DNA of 64,000 nt from Nonomuraea jabiensis (GCF_014204795.1 NZ_JACHMB010000001.1:11684501-11748500); one strand, 5' to 3'. Counted from the stretch's first letter, positions 42,081 to 50,966 are shown. The notes: generated from the sequence alone by a model not told the origin. Made by a program: numbers and translations.

Positions 42081-43883
42081 CTACGCGGTGGCGGTGCGCG
42101 CCCGCGAGCCGTTCGTCGTGATGGCGAGCCTGTCGAGGTAGAGCAGCTGGGCGGCCACGACGGCGATCAGCGCGACGGCGACGACGAGCAGCGGCGTGGC
42201 GGCGCCGACGTCGGGTTTCGCCGCGGAGAAGGAGCCGAGCTGGGCCATCTGCGCCACCGGGGCCGTGTACAACGTCGGCTTCTGGGCGACCAGCAGCGGC
42301 CAGAGCAGGTCCTGGGCGTTCACCAGGGCGACGGCCCCGGCGAGGATGCCCGCCATGGGGAGCGACGGGAGGAACACGCCGCCGAAGAAGTCCTTGTCGG
42401 TGCGCTCGGCCAGCCCCTTGCACAGGAGCGTGAGCACGAGCAGGGCCGGGACGCTGACGAGCAGGGGCGGGAAGAGGGCCAGGAAGGAGTCGATGAGGCC
42501 CATGTTGCGCATGTTCTGCCAGTTCGCGACGCCGAGAGGGCCCGTACCGACGAACAACCACGGCGCGAACACCAGCAGCAGCCACTCGCTCCCGCGCCCC
42601 AGCGGTCGCAGGCCGCCGATCCCGAGCGCGGCCAGGTAGGCGACGCCCACCGAGACGACCGCTCCGCCGATCGCCGGCACCCAGGTGTTCACCTGGGAAC
42701 GGAGGGAGCCCGCCTCGGAGGCGGGCGAGGCGAGCACGCCGTCGATCCACGGCCAGGCGCACACGAGCGCGACGGCGAGGAAGACCACCAGCGCCACGAT
42801 CCCGACGGCCATGCCGACGGCCCCGCCACCACGTCCGGCGGCCACAACCGGTCCCACCGGAGGAGCAGCCGCAGGGGCCGCCCCCGGCACACCCGGCCCC
42901 GCCCCCGGCGCGGTCGGTCCCGCCCCCGGCGCGGTCGGTCCCGCCGCAGGGGTCGTCGGCACTCCAGCGGGGGCCGTGGGTGGGGTCGGTACGGCGGCGC
43001 CCGGCTCCGGCGCGGTACGCGGCGTCAGCGTGACGCTCAGCCGCGAGGCCGCCACGACGACCGTCGCGACGATGCCCAGCACGCCGAGGATCACCCCCGT
43101 GAGGGTCGCAACGGACGCGCCAGGGCCGAACTCGGCCATCCGGAAGGCGGAGTCGTACTCCAGCCCCGCGAGCGTCTCTGTGGAGCGCTCAGGGCCTCCC
43201 CGGGTGAGCACGAGACCGAACGAGAATGTCTGGAGCCCCACCGCGACGGTGGCGATCGCCACGACCACCCCCACCACGAGCATCGCCGGCGCCACACCGC
43301 CGCGAGACGTCCCGGAAAAGTCCTCCGGTACGGAGCCGGCGCGCAGGGCGGGCAGGAACGCCATGACCGCCAGCGCGCACACCACCCCGAACGTGCCGGC
43401 CGCGACGATCAGCCGGAGCGTTCCAGGCGCGGTCGCGGGATCGCGCAGCCCTTCGGCCAGCCCCGCCAGGCCGGGCGCGTCCGGTGCCAGCCCGCGCATC
43501 CAGGCCGCCGCCACCCCGACCGGCGAGAACGTGACGATCGCCAGCGACAGCGCGATCCGCCCGGCCCGACGCGGCCACGTGCCCGCCCGGTCGAGCGCCA
43601 CCGCCAGCAGCGGCGCCACCACCACGGCCACCAGCAACGGCATCGCGACCAGCGACAGCGTGAACCACACCGCCCGCCAGAACTCGCCGTCGCCCAGCAG
43701 CTTGCCGTAGTTGGCGAACCCCACGTACGTGCTCTCGCGCAGGACGCCGCCCCTCTGCAGGCTGAGCCAGATCGTCTGGGCCGTGGGCAGCACCAGCGAG
43801 ATCAACGTGCCGAACAGCGCGGGCACGGCCAGCAGCCAGCCGAGCGCCGGAGAGGGAGCCTGTGGAGGGGTGGGGGAAGTCAC
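42081..43883 (-). CDS. Fused two-domain ABC transporter permease (MalF-MalG-like)
   Basis: This 600-residue membrane protein looks like two sugar-type permeases joined end to end. The first half has LLAVPALFGTLISLVLPTAQTIWLSL, YVGFANYGKLL and the family segment FSFGLVLTRGGPERSTETLAG. A roughly 55-residue Pro/Ala/Gly-rich linker near residues 300-355 follows, encoded partly by repeats around 42895-42950. The second half has PWIDGVLASP, GLIDSFLALFPPLLVSVPAL and GILAGAVALVNAQDLLWPLL. The EAA loop is not clear in either half. No binding protein or ATPase gene is nearby, so its partners must be encoded elsewhere. Confidence 0.75.
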   Translation of the reverse strand: MTSPTPPQAPSPALGWLLAVPALFGTLISLVLPTAQTIWLSLQRGGVLRESTYVGFANYGKLLGDGEFWRAVWFTLSLVAMPLLVAVVVAPLLAVALDRAGTWPRRAGRIALSLAIVTFSPVGVAAAWMRGLAPDAPGLAGLAEGLRDPATAPGTLRLIVAAGTFGVVCALAVMAFLPALRAGSVPEDFSGTSRGGVAPAMLVVGVVVAIATVAVGLQTFSFGLVLTRGGPERSTETLAGLEYDSAFRMAEFGPGASVATLTGVILGVLGIVATVVVAASRLSVTLTPRTAPEPGAAVPTPPTAPAGVPTTPAAGPTAPGAGPTAPGAGPGVPGAAPAAAPPVGPVVAAGRGGGAVGMAVGIVALVVFLAVALVCAWPWIDGVLASPASEAGSLRSQVNTWVPAIGGAVVSVGVAYLAALGIGGLRPLGRGSEWLLLVFAPWLFVGTGPLGVANWQNMRNMGLIDSFLALFPPLLVSVPALLVLTLLCKGLAERTDKDFFGGVFLPSLPMAGILAGAVALVNAQDLLWPLLVAQKPTLYTAPVAQMAQLGSFSAAKPDVGAATPLLVVAVALIAVVAAQLLYLDRLAITTNGSRARTATA

Positions 43884-43988
43884 GTCGCCCGACCCTACGC
43901 TGCCCCGCCCCTTCTCGCACCCGAAGAAAGCCCCGGAACCATCCCCGCACCCGAAGAAGGCCCGGTAAGGGCCGGGCGCGCATGAGTA

Positions 43989-44011
43989 AGGGCCCGGCGT
44001 AGCCGAGCCCT
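43989..44011 (-). terminator. Terminator after yebC
   Basis: AGGGC and CGGC pair with GCCG and GCCCT around GTA, with one C/A mismatch, 16 bp past the yebC stop. A nearby 30-bp direct duplication (CGCACCCGAAGAA at 43916 and 43946) lies between it and the permease gene. Confidence 0.6.
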
Positions 44012-44027
44012 CTCATCGTCCGAGCTG

Positions 44028-44780
44028 CTAGTCCAGCGCCGCCAGCACGTCGTCCGGCACGTCGAAGTTGGCGAAGACGTTCTGGACGTCGTCGCTGTCC
44101 TCCAGCGCGTCGATGAGGCGGAACACCTTCTTGGCGCCCTCCTCGTCCAGCGGCACGCTCATCGTCGGCAGGAAGCTCGACTCGGCCGAGTCGTAGTCGA
44201 TCCCGGAGTCCTGCAGCGCCTTGCGGACCGGCACCAGGTCACCCGCCTCGGAGACGACCTCGAACGACTCGCCCAGGTCGTTGACCTCCTCGGCGCCCGC
44301 GTCGAGGACGGCCATGAGCACGGTGTCCTCGTCGAGCCCGTTCTGCTTGGGCACGATCACGACGCCCTTGCGGTTGAACATGTAGGAGACGGACCCGGGG
44401 TCGGCCAGCGAGCCGCCGTTGCGGGTGAGCGCGACGCGGACCTCGGAGGCGGCGCGGTTGCGGTTGTCGGTGAGGCACTCGATGAGCACCGCGACGCCGC
44501 CGGGCGCGTAGCCCTCGTACATGATGGTCTGCCAGTCGGCGCCACCGGCTTCGAGGCCGCCGCCGCGCTTGCGGGCGCGCTCGATGTTGTCGTTGGGCAC
44601 GGAGTTCTTCTTCGCCTTGAAGATGGCGTCGAAGAGGGTGGGGTTGGCGTCCGGGTCAGGGCCACCGGTCCGTGCCGCCACCTCGATGTTCTTGATGAGC
44701 TTCGCGAACAGCTTGCCGCGCTTGGCGTCGAGCGCGGCCTTCTTGTGCTTCGTCGTCGCCCATTTGGAGTGGCCGGACAT
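44028..44780 (-). CDS. yebC: YebC/PmpR-family transcriptional regulator
   Basis: This 250-residue TACO1-type protein starts MSGHSKWATTKHKKAALDAK, has the conserved YEGYAPGGVAVLIECLTDN and GGSLADPGSVSYMFNRKGV, and an acidic C-terminus (DALEDSDDVQNVFANFDV). Some relatives regulate transcription; others help translate polyproline stretches. ATG 44780 lies 3 bp after the pdxT stop, so pdxT-yebC form an operon. Confidence 0.96.
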   Translation of the reverse strand: MSGHSKWATTKHKKAALDAKRGKLFAKLIKNIEVAARTGGPDPDANPTLFDAIFKAKKNSVPNDNIERARKRGGGLEAGGADWQTIMYEGYAPGGVAVLIECLTDNRNRAASEVRVALTRNGGSLADPGSVSYMFNRKGVVIVPKQNGLDEDTVLMAVLDAGAEEVNDLGESFEVVSEAGDLVPVRKALQDSGIDYDSAESSFLPTMSVPLDEEGAKKVFRLIDALEDSDDVQNVFANFDVPDDVLAALD

Positions 44781-44783
44781 TAC

Positions 44784-45362
44784 CTAGAGCTCCCTCACCA
44801 TGTCTACGAAGTAACGGTGCACGCGCGTGTCCCCGGTCAGCTCGGGGTGGAACGACGTCGCGAGCAGCGGTCCTTGACGGACCGCGACGATCCTATCCCC
44901 AGGCTCGCACCTGCCCAGCACTTCGACGTCACCGCCGATGGATTCGACCCAGGGCGCGCGGATGAACACCGCGTGCACCCGCTCCCCCGCGAAGTCCAGG
45001 TCGGACTCGAAGGAGTCGACCTGGCGGCCGAACGCGTTGCGCCTGACCACCATGTCGATGCCGCCGATCGTCTGCTGTCCGGCGACGCCGTCCTCGATCC
45101 TGTCGGCCAGCATGATCATGCCGGCGCAGGAGCCGTAGGCGGGCATGCCTTCCTTGATCCGCAGCCGCAGCGGCTCCAGCATGTCGAAGGTCTCGGCGAG
45201 CTTCCACATGGTGGTCGACTCCCCACCGGGGATGACCAGGCCGTCGACCGCGTCCAGCTCGGCCGGCCGGCGCACGGCGGTGGCCGACGCTCCTGCCTCC
45301 TGAAGCATGCGCGCATGCTCGCGCACGTCTCCTTGGAGAGCGAGTACACCGATCGTGGGCAC
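44784..45362 (-). CDS. pdxT: Pyridoxal 5'-phosphate synthase glutaminase subunit
   Basis: This 192-residue class I glutamine amidotransferase supplies ammonia to PdxS. It shows GVLALQGDVREH, LVIPGGESTTMW, the nucleophile in YGSCAGMIMLAD, and the His/Glu pair in TSFHPELTGD. The start is GTG at 45362. In most actinomycetes pdxS lies directly upstream, but here pdxS is at 49937, with four other genes between. Confidence 0.96.
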   Translation of the reverse strand: MPTIGVLALQGDVREHARMLQEAGASATAVRRPAELDAVDGLVIPGGESTTMWKLAETFDMLEPLRLRIKEGMPAYGSCAGMIMLADRIEDGVAGQQTIGGIDMVVRRNAFGRQVDSFESDLDFAGERVHAVFIRAPWVESIGGDVEVLGRCEPGDRIVAVRQGPLLATSFHPELTGDTRVHRYFVDMVREL

Positions 45363-45425
45363 AGTCGATCCTTCCGTCTGGGTGCGGGTTCCGATAATTC
45401 AACACCAGGATGGCCTGGGATCTTC

Positions 45426-46286
45426 CTAAAGGGCCAGTTTGACGTGGACGGGCTTGTGGTCGGACAGCGTCACGTCCCGCGCGACGCGGCAGCTCCGCAC
45501 CGTGCCCTTGGGCGCGAACAGGTAATCGAGCTTTTTACCCTCCCTGGTCCACCGGCCGGTGCGCCGCGCGCCGCGCTGGTCGCATTCCTGGTACGCGCGG
45601 TAGAGCGGCGCGACGGCCCGGCGACCGGCGGCGCTGCCGTATCCGCTGTCCGGGGGCGCCACGTTGAGGTCTCCGCCGAGGACCGTCCGGTGTCCCGGCT
45701 CGGCCGCGATCTCGAGCAGCCGCCTGATCTGCCTGGTCCGGTAGGGGGCGCCGGGCCCGCGGTCGTCGTCGGCCCGGCCGGAGGACAGGTGGGTGCCGCA
45801 GGCGCGCACCTTCCTGGCGGGGACGGTGGCGCAGAGGACGGCGCGCGTGACGTACCAGGGCGGGGCGGGCAGCGGGTGGGCCTCGAAGGTGGCCCCGTCC
45901 TCGGCCGGGTCGCCCGCCACGGCGACCGCGATGCTCTGCGCGCCCCGCGGGCGGCCGAGGCGGTCGGGGTGGCAGGCGTACGGGGTGCCGTCGTTGGAGG
46001 TCAGGCCCCATGAGCCGACGGTCCAGTTCCGGCCGGTGCGCTGCTCGAGCCAGAGTTCGAGCGTGCCGGCCGCGCCCGTGCAGAACTCCTGCAGGAAGAT
46101 CACGTCAGGAGGGCCGCTCTTGATCGCGTACCCGCCGATGCTCTGCGCCAGTTCGAGCGCCCCCGCGCGGTAGAGGGGGCACGCCGCGTTGGTGCCCGCG
46201 CAGACGTTCCAGGTCATCACGGACAGCTCGGCCCGTGAGGGCGCCGCGAGCAGGCCGGCCACGAGTAACAGGACAGGTCCCACCAT
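45426..46286 (-). CDS. Secreted endonuclease/exonuclease/phosphatase-family protein
   Basis: This 286-residue protein has a signal peptide (MVGPVLLLVAGLLAAPSRA) followed directly by the EEP fold: LSVMTWNVC (Asn), IFLQEFC (Glu), CGTHLSS (His), VLGGDLNV (Asp-x-Asn), KKLDYLF (Asp) and LSDHKPVHV (Asp-His). This is a complete DNase I-like active site, so an exported phosphodiesterase or nuclease is expected. Four or more Cys suggest disulfides. It lies near PhoD, which fits extracellular phosphate scavenging. Confidence 0.87.
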   Translation of the reverse strand: MVGPVLLLVAGLLAAPSRAELSVMTWNVCAGTNAACPLYRAGALELAQSIGGYAIKSGPPDVIFLQEFCTGAAGTLELWLEQRTGRNWTVGSWGLTSNDGTPYACHPDRLGRPRGAQSIAVAVAGDPAEDGATFEAHPLPAPPWYVTRAVLCATVPARKVRACGTHLSSGRADDDRGPGAPYRTRQIRRLLEIAAEPGHRTVLGGDLNVAPPDSGYGSAAGRRAVAPLYRAYQECDQRGARRTGRWTREGKKLDYLFAPKGTVRSCRVARDVTLSDHKPVHVKLAL

Positions 46287-46298
46287 GTCGGGAAATTA

Positions 46299-47504
46299 TC
46301 AACCAGCGGGGGCCGCGGCATCCTGGAGCGTGTGGTCGGCGTCCACCCGGCTCAGGACGCGCAGGTGGTGGCGCCGGACGTAGAGGATGGCCATGCCGAC
46401 GAGGCAACAGGCGGCGCCCAGCGCGTACGGCACGGCGACGCCGAGCTCCTCGCCCAGCTTGGTGGCGATGAACGGGGCCAGCGCGCCGCCCATCCAGCGC
46501 ACGAAGTTGTAGCCCGCCGAGGCGACGGGCCTCGGCGCGTCGGAGACCTCCATGGCCGACTCGGTGAAGACGGTGTTGTTCAGGCCGATGGGGATGCCGG
46601 ACAGCACGGTGAACAGGATGATCCCGGCGTGTCCGGACAGCGCGATGCCGATCTGGAACACCGCCAGCAGCGCCAGCGCCAGGTGCAGCACGTTCACCGA
46701 GCCGATCTTGCGCTGCAGCGGCGGCGCGCCGAACACCGAGGCCAGCGCCACGCAGACGCCCCACCCGAAGAAGACGGCGCCGATGCCGTAGGCGGACATG
46801 TGCAGGATGAACGGGGTGAAGGCCAGCACGGTGAAGAACGCGAAGTTGTAGAAGAGCGCGGTGAAGGCCGTGGTGGACAGGCCGCCGTGGGCGAGCGCCC
46901 TGATGGGGGCGGCGAGGCTGGTCCTGGCCGCGGGCTTGGGGGTGGCCCTGAGCAGGGTGGCGATCAGTACGAAGCCGGCGGCCATGAGGGTGGCGGTGCC
47001 GAAGAAGGGGGCCCGCCAGTTCCAGTCGCCGAGCAGGGCGCCCACCAGCGGGCCGGCGGAGATGCCCAGGCCGAGCGCGGCCTCGTACAGGATGATCGCC
47101 GCCTCCGCGCCGCCGCTGGCCGCGCCCACGATGACGGCCAGCGCGGTGGCCACGAACAGCGCGTTGCCCAGGCCCCAGCCCGCGCGGAAGCCGACGAGCT
47201 CGCCGACGCTGGTGGAGGTGCCGGCGAGCGCGGCGAAGACGATGACGAGCGCGAGGCCGGCCAGCAGCGTCCGCTTGCCGCCGATGCGGCTGGAGACCCA
47301 GCCGGTGAGCAGCATCGCCACCGCCGTCACCAGGAAGTAGCTGGTGAACAGCAGCGACACCTGGCTGGGCGTGGCCTTCAGACCTTGGGCGATGGAGGGG
47401 AGGATGGGGTCGACGAGACCGATGCCCATGAAGGCCACGACCGCGGCGAACGCGGTGGCCCAGACGGACACGGGCTGGCGAAGGATTCCGCCACCGGACT
47501 GCAT
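46299..47504 (-). CDS. MFS transporter (drug-efflux type) paired with MarR
   Basis: This 401-residue protein has 12 predicted membrane segments. It begins near VSVWATAFAAVVAFMGIGLVD and has the motif A loop GWVSSRIGGKRTLLAG and a TM5 pattern with LGLGISAGPLVGALLGDWNWR. That places it with DHA1-type proton-driven efflux pumps. ATG 47504 follows AAAGGAGCATC and lies 9 bp after the marR-type gene, so the two are co-transcribed. The substrate is not deducible. Confidence 0.9.
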   Translation of the reverse strand: MQSGGGILRQPVSVWATAFAAVVAFMGIGLVDPILPSIAQGLKATPSQVSLLFTSYFLVTAVAMLLTGWVSSRIGGKRTLLAGLALVIVFAALAGTSTSVGELVGFRAGWGLGNALFVATALAVIVGAASGGAEAAIILYEAALGLGISAGPLVGALLGDWNWRAPFFGTATLMAAGFVLIATLLRATPKPAARTSLAAPIRALAHGGLSTTAFTALFYNFAFFTVLAFTPFILHMSAYGIGAVFFGWGVCVALASVFGAPPLQRKIGSVNVLHLALALLAVFQIGIALSGHAGIILFTVLSGIPIGLNNTVFTESAMEVSDAPRPVASAGYNFVRWMGGALAPFIATKLGEELGVAVPYALGAACCLVGMAILYVRRHHLRVLSRVDADHTLQDAAAPAG

Positions 47505-47513
47505 GATGCTCCT

Positions 47514-47942
47514 TTACCTGGGGTTACGTCCGAGCTTGGCCAGGACGGGCAGCGCGGCCGCCAGCGTGGCGCGCTCGTCGTCGGTGAGGGCGGCCAGCTC
47601 CTGGCTGAGGTGGGCGATCCTGGCCCGCCGGACGGCGAGCAGCCGGTCGCGGCCCTCGCCGGTCAGCTCGACCGTCCTGACGCGGGCGTCGGCCGGATCG
47701 GAGCCGCGCGCCACCAGGCCGGCGTCCTCCAGGCGGTTGATCTGCACGGTCATCGTGGGCAGCTGCACGGCGTGCTCCTCGGCCAGCTCGGTCATGCGGC
47801 GCGGGCCGGGTTCGAGCGAGCCGAGCACGGCGTACTGCTGGCTGGTGACGGGTTGGCCGGCGACGGTGCGCCTGAGCAGGAGGACCAGGTGGCGCAGCAC
47901 CGTGGAGACCTGCTCGGCCAGGCGGGTGGGGTCGTCCCTCAT
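47514..47942 (-). CDS. MarR-family transcriptional regulator
   Basis: This 142-residue winged-helix regulator shows SQQYAVLGSLEPGPRRMTEL, the recognition helix region LPTMTVQINRLEDAGLVARG, wing SDPADARVRTVELT and a C-terminal dimerisation helix (RIAHLSQELAALTDDER). ATG 47942 is preceded by its own promoter and two operator-like palindromes. It probably represses itself and the downstream MFS pump and releases DNA when it binds a small ligand. Confidence 0.92.
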   Translation of the reverse strand: MRDDPTRLAEQVSTVLRHLVLLLRRTVAGQPVTSQQYAVLGSLEPGPRRMTELAEEHAVQLPTMTVQINRLEDAGLVARGSDPADARVRTVELTGEGRDRLLAVRRARIAHLSQELAALTDDERATLAAALPVLAKLGRNPR

Positions 47943-47944
47943 GC

Positions 47945-47983
47945 TTAGCCCAACTAACTTAGTGTGGCTAATATTCCGGTCAA
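47945..47983 (-). promoter_or_regulatory. marR-MFS promoter with twin TTAG-N5-CTAA operators
   Basis: On the minus strand a -35 TTGACC (plus 47978-47983) and a -10 TAAGTT (plus 47956-47961) are 16 bp apart. Two 13-bp palindromes of the form TTAG-N5-CTAA lie at 47945-47957 and 47959-47971, one base apart, covering the -10 and the leader. This placement fits autorepression by the MarR protein. Confidence 0.7.
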
Positions 47984-48016
47984 GAAAAAGCGGCACCCCG
48001 GAACCGGGGTGCCGCT
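47984..48016 (-). terminator. Terminator after phoD
   Basis: A 13-bp perfect stem (AGCGGCACCCCGG and its complement, AA loop) is followed on the minus strand by TTTTTCTTG. It lies 14 bp past the phoD stop and directly abuts the -35 of the marR promoter. Confidence 0.9.
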
Positions 48017-48030
48017 CGCCGGAGCGATCG

Positions 48031-49719
48031 TCAGGGACGCTCGGTCTCCAGGCGGACCGTCTCCTCCACGGTCAGCTGCTGCTGGGCGCGCAGCGTCGGG
48101 TCCAGCGGCCGCAGGTACGTCTGCTGCACCCCCGGCACCCGGTCCTCCACGACGAACGTGGCCCGCGTGTAGACCTCGGCCCCCGGGGTCTGCACCTTCG
48201 GCACCACCCGGAAGTCCGCGGTCAGCTGGTCCCGCTCGATCTTCGTCAGCACGTAACCGCGCTGGTTGTTGTAGAACTTCAGGTGCGGGTTGATCGCCAG
48301 GAACGGGTGCGTGGACGGGTCGGAGTCCGCGCCGTCGCCGCCCGTCGAGATCGAGGTGGCCACCAGCTCGGAGCCCACCGACGGCCCGGTCGGGTCGTCG
48401 TAGTCCAGCTTGAGGTCGCTGGCCCAGTGGGCGTGCACGTCACCGGTCAGCACGACGGCGTTGCGCACCTTGGCGTCCACCCAGCCCTGGGTGATGCGCT
48501 GCCGGGAGGCGACGTAGCCGTCCCAGGCGTCCTGGCTGGTGATCTTGGCGGGGCCGGCGTTGTTGTCGCGCTGGGCGAAGAAGACCTGCTGGCCGATGAT
48601 GTCCCACTGCGCGCGGGAGTGGTGGAAGCCGTCCAGCAGCCAGGACTCCTGCTCGTTCCCCGTGATCGAGCGCGCCGGGTCCACGGCGGCCGGGCAGTCG
48701 CGGTAGCCGTCGCCGCAGCCCTGGTCGTCGCGGTACTGGCGGGTGTCGAGCATGTGGAACATGGCCATCCGGCCCCACCGGATCCGCCGGTAGAGCTGCA
48801 TGTCGATGCCGCGCGGGATGGAGGTGCGGCGCAGCGGCATGTTCTCGTAGTAGGCGCGGAAGGCGGCCTCGCGCCTGGCCAGGAAGTTCGGCTGGGGGAC
48901 CTCGGGCTTCTCGGGGATCTCGTCGGCCCAGTTGTTGTCGACCTCGTGGTCGTCCCACACCACCAGCCACGGCGCGGCCGCGTGCGCGGCCTGCAGGTCG
49001 GGGTCGGCCTTGTACTGGGCGTGGCGCTGGCGGTAGTTGGCCAGCGTCTCGGTCTCGGGGCCCTCGTGGTCGCGGACGTTGCCGCCGGGGATGGTGTAGG
49101 TGTCCTTGGTGTACTCGTACTGGTAGTCGCCCAGGTGCAGGACGAGGTCCGGGTTGTCCTCGGCCAGCCGGCGGTACGAGGTGAAGTAGCCGTGCTCGTA
49201 CTGGGCGCACGAGACGAACGCCATGGCCAGCGAGCTGCCGTACGAGAGCGGGTGCGGCGCGGTGCGGGCACGCCCGACCGGCGAGACGTACTTGCCGACG
49301 CGGAAGCGGTACCAGTACTCGCGGTCGGAGCTCAGCCGGTCCACCTCGACGTGCACGCTGTGGCCCCACTCGGGCGTGGCCACGCTCACACCGGAGCGGA
49401 CGACGCGGCGGCAGCGCTCGTCGGCGTACACCTGCCACTGCACCGGGAACGGCCGCTGCGGCATGCCGCCGAACCCGTCCTCGGCCAGCGGCTCCTGGGC
49501 GAGCCTGGTCCACAGGACGAAGCCCTCGTGGTCGGGGTCGCCGGAGGCGACGCCGAGCGTGAAGGGGTCGGTACGCAGCTCGCGCGAGGCCGCCTCGACA
49601 GCGGGATCGGTGCCCGGATCAGCGCCAGGATCGGCGAGGGCGGCGGTCGCGGGGATGGTCACGGCGGCGCCCGCCGCTAACCCTGTGACCAGAAAGTGCC
49701 GGCGGTTCAGCTTGGACAC
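48031..49719 (-). CDS. phoD: Tat-exported alkaline phosphatase PhoD
   Basis: This 562-residue secreted phosphodiesterase/alkaline phosphatase has an N-terminal twin-Arg signal (NRRHFLVTGLAAGAAV). A PhoD_N Fn-like domain follows (TLGVASGDPDHEGFVLWTR), then the metallophosphatase core: FVSCAQYEHG (Cys ligand), LVLHLGDYQYEY, WLVVWDDHEVDNNWA and VLTGDVHAHWASD. These carry the iron and calcium ligands known for PhoD. A candidate PHO box lies upstream at 49773. It is followed by a strong terminator. Confidence 0.95.
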   Translation of the reverse strand: MSKLNRRHFLVTGLAAGAAVTIPATAALADPGADPGTDPAVEAASRELRTDPFTLGVASGDPDHEGFVLWTRLAQEPLAEDGFGGMPQRPFPVQWQVYADERCRRVVRSGVSVATPEWGHSVHVEVDRLSSDREYWYRFRVGKYVSPVGRARTAPHPLSYGSSLAMAFVSCAQYEHGYFTSYRRLAEDNPDLVLHLGDYQYEYTKDTYTIPGGNVRDHEGPETETLANYRQRHAQYKADPDLQAAHAAAPWLVVWDDHEVDNNWADEIPEKPEVPQPNFLARREAAFRAYYENMPLRRTSIPRGIDMQLYRRIRWGRMAMFHMLDTRQYRDDQGCGDGYRDCPAAVDPARSITGNEQESWLLDGFHHSRAQWDIIGQQVFFAQRDNNAGPAKITSQDAWDGYVASRQRITQGWVDAKVRNAVVLTGDVHAHWASDLKLDYDDPTGPSVGSELVATSISTGGDGADSDPSTHPFLAINPHLKFYNNQRGYVLTKIERDQLTADFRVVPKVQTPGAEVYTRATFVVEDRVPGVQQTYLRPLDPTLRAQQQLTVEETVRLETERP

Positions 49720-49772
49720 GAGACGCTCCTGTGACGATCAAGGGTGAGGGGGACGCCAGGTAGCTTTACTGA

Positions 49773-49794
49773 AGATCATGACTACATGGTGAAC
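49773..49794 (-). promoter_or_regulatory. Candidate PHO box upstream of phoD
   Basis: On the minus strand two adjacent 11-nt units, GTTCACCATGT and AGTCATGATCT, resemble the Streptomyces PhoP direct repeat (G-G/T-TCAYYYR type). The first unit fits well, the second only partly. They lie about 54 bp before the phoD start. Confidence 0.45.
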
Positions 49795-49807
49795 GCCACA
49801 CAACACC

Positions 49808-49842
49808 GAAAAGGCGACATCCTTCGCGGATGCCGCCTTTTC
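49808..49842 (-). terminator. Terminator after pdxS
   Basis: AAAAGGCG and CATCC pair with GGATG and CGCCTTTT (one mismatch, 5-nt loop). A and T tracts on both ends make it a symmetric, possibly bidirectional intrinsic terminator, isolating pdxS from phoD. Confidence 0.85.
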
Positions 49843-49936
49843 TGGCGATTTTCATCGTCACGCTGTGGTGTGCCCCCGCCTGCCGTACGTGATCATGTCA
49901 CACGGGCGGGCCGGACGACCTGCAGCGACGCGCCGC

Positions 49937-50851
49937 CTACCAGCCGCGCTCGGCCAGGCGGTGCGGCTGCGGGATCTCGTCGACGTTGATGCCGACCATG
50001 GCCTCGCCCAGGCCGCGCGAGACCTTGGCGATGACGTCGGGGTCGTCGTAGAAGGTCGTGGCCTTGACGATGGCCGCGGCGCGCTTGGCCGGGTCGCCCG
50101 ACTTGAAGATGCCCGAGCCCACGAACACGCCCTCGGCCCCGAGCTGCATCATCATCGCGGCGTCGGCCGGGGTGGCGATGCCGCCCGCGGTGAACAGCAC
50201 GACCGGCAGCTTGCCGGTCTTGGCGACCTCGACGACCAGCTCGTACGGGGCCTGCAGCTCCTTGGCCGCGACGTAGAGCTCGTCCTCGGGCAGCGAGGTG
50301 AGGCGCTTGATCTCGGCGCGGATCGTGCGCATGTGGGTGACGGCGTTGGACACGTCGCCGGTGCCGGCCTCGCCCTTGGAGCGGATCATGGCCGCGCCCT
50401 CGGTGATGCGGCGCATGGCCTCGCCCAGGTTGGTGGCCCCGCACACGAACGGCACGGTGAACTGCCACTTGTCGATGTGGTTGGCGTAGTCGGCCGGGGT
50501 CAGCACCTCCGACTCGTCCACGTAGTCGACGCCGAGCGCCTGCAGGACCCTGGCCTCGACGAAGTGGCCGATGCGGGCCTTGGCCATCACGGGGATCGAC
50601 ACGGCGCTGATGATGCCGTCGATCATGTCGGGGTCGCTCATCCTGGACACCCCGCCCTGGGCGCGGATGTCGGCGGGCACGCGCTCGAGGGCCATGACGG
50701 CCACCGCGCCGGCGTCTTCGGCGATCTTGGCCTGCTCGGGGGTGACGACGTCCATGATGACGCCGCCCTTGAGCATCTCGGCCATGCCGCGCTTGACACG
50801 GGCGGTTCCGGTGACGGGGGTGCTTTCAGGCGTGCTGGTCGACACGGTCAT
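49937..50851 (-). CDS. pdxS: Pyridoxal 5'-phosphate synthase lyase subunit
   Basis: This 304-residue TIM-barrel enzyme makes PLP from ribose 5-phosphate, glyceraldehyde 3-phosphate and ammonia. It shows VKRGMAEMLKGGVIMDVV, AVAVMALERVPADIRAQGG, PVMAKARIGHFVEA, GEAGTGDVSNAVTHMR and FTAGGIATPADAAMMM. The start is ATG 50851 or, with better Shine-Dalgarno spacing (GAGG), GTG 50845. It stands alone, about 4.6 kb from pdxT. Confidence 0.96.
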   Translation of the reverse strand: MTVSTSTPESTPVTGTARVKRGMAEMLKGGVIMDVVTPEQAKIAEDAGAVAVMALERVPADIRAQGGVSRMSDPDMIDGIISAVSIPVMAKARIGHFVEARVLQALGVDYVDESEVLTPADYANHIDKWQFTVPFVCGATNLGEAMRRITEGAAMIRSKGEAGTGDVSNAVTHMRTIRAEIKRLTSLPEDELYVAAKELQAPYELVVEVAKTGKLPVVLFTAGGIATPADAAMMMQLGAEGVFVGSGIFKSGDPAKRAAAIVKATTFYDDPDVIAKVSRGLGEAMVGINVDEIPQPHRLAERGW

Positions 50852-50966
50852 CCTCACGGCTCTCACGGCTATCAGTAAGTTATCAACCCCATGGTAGGTC
50901 CTGATGGACCCCTCCCCCGACATGCCAAGATGTCAGGATTTATCGCCATACTTGGACATAAAGGCG

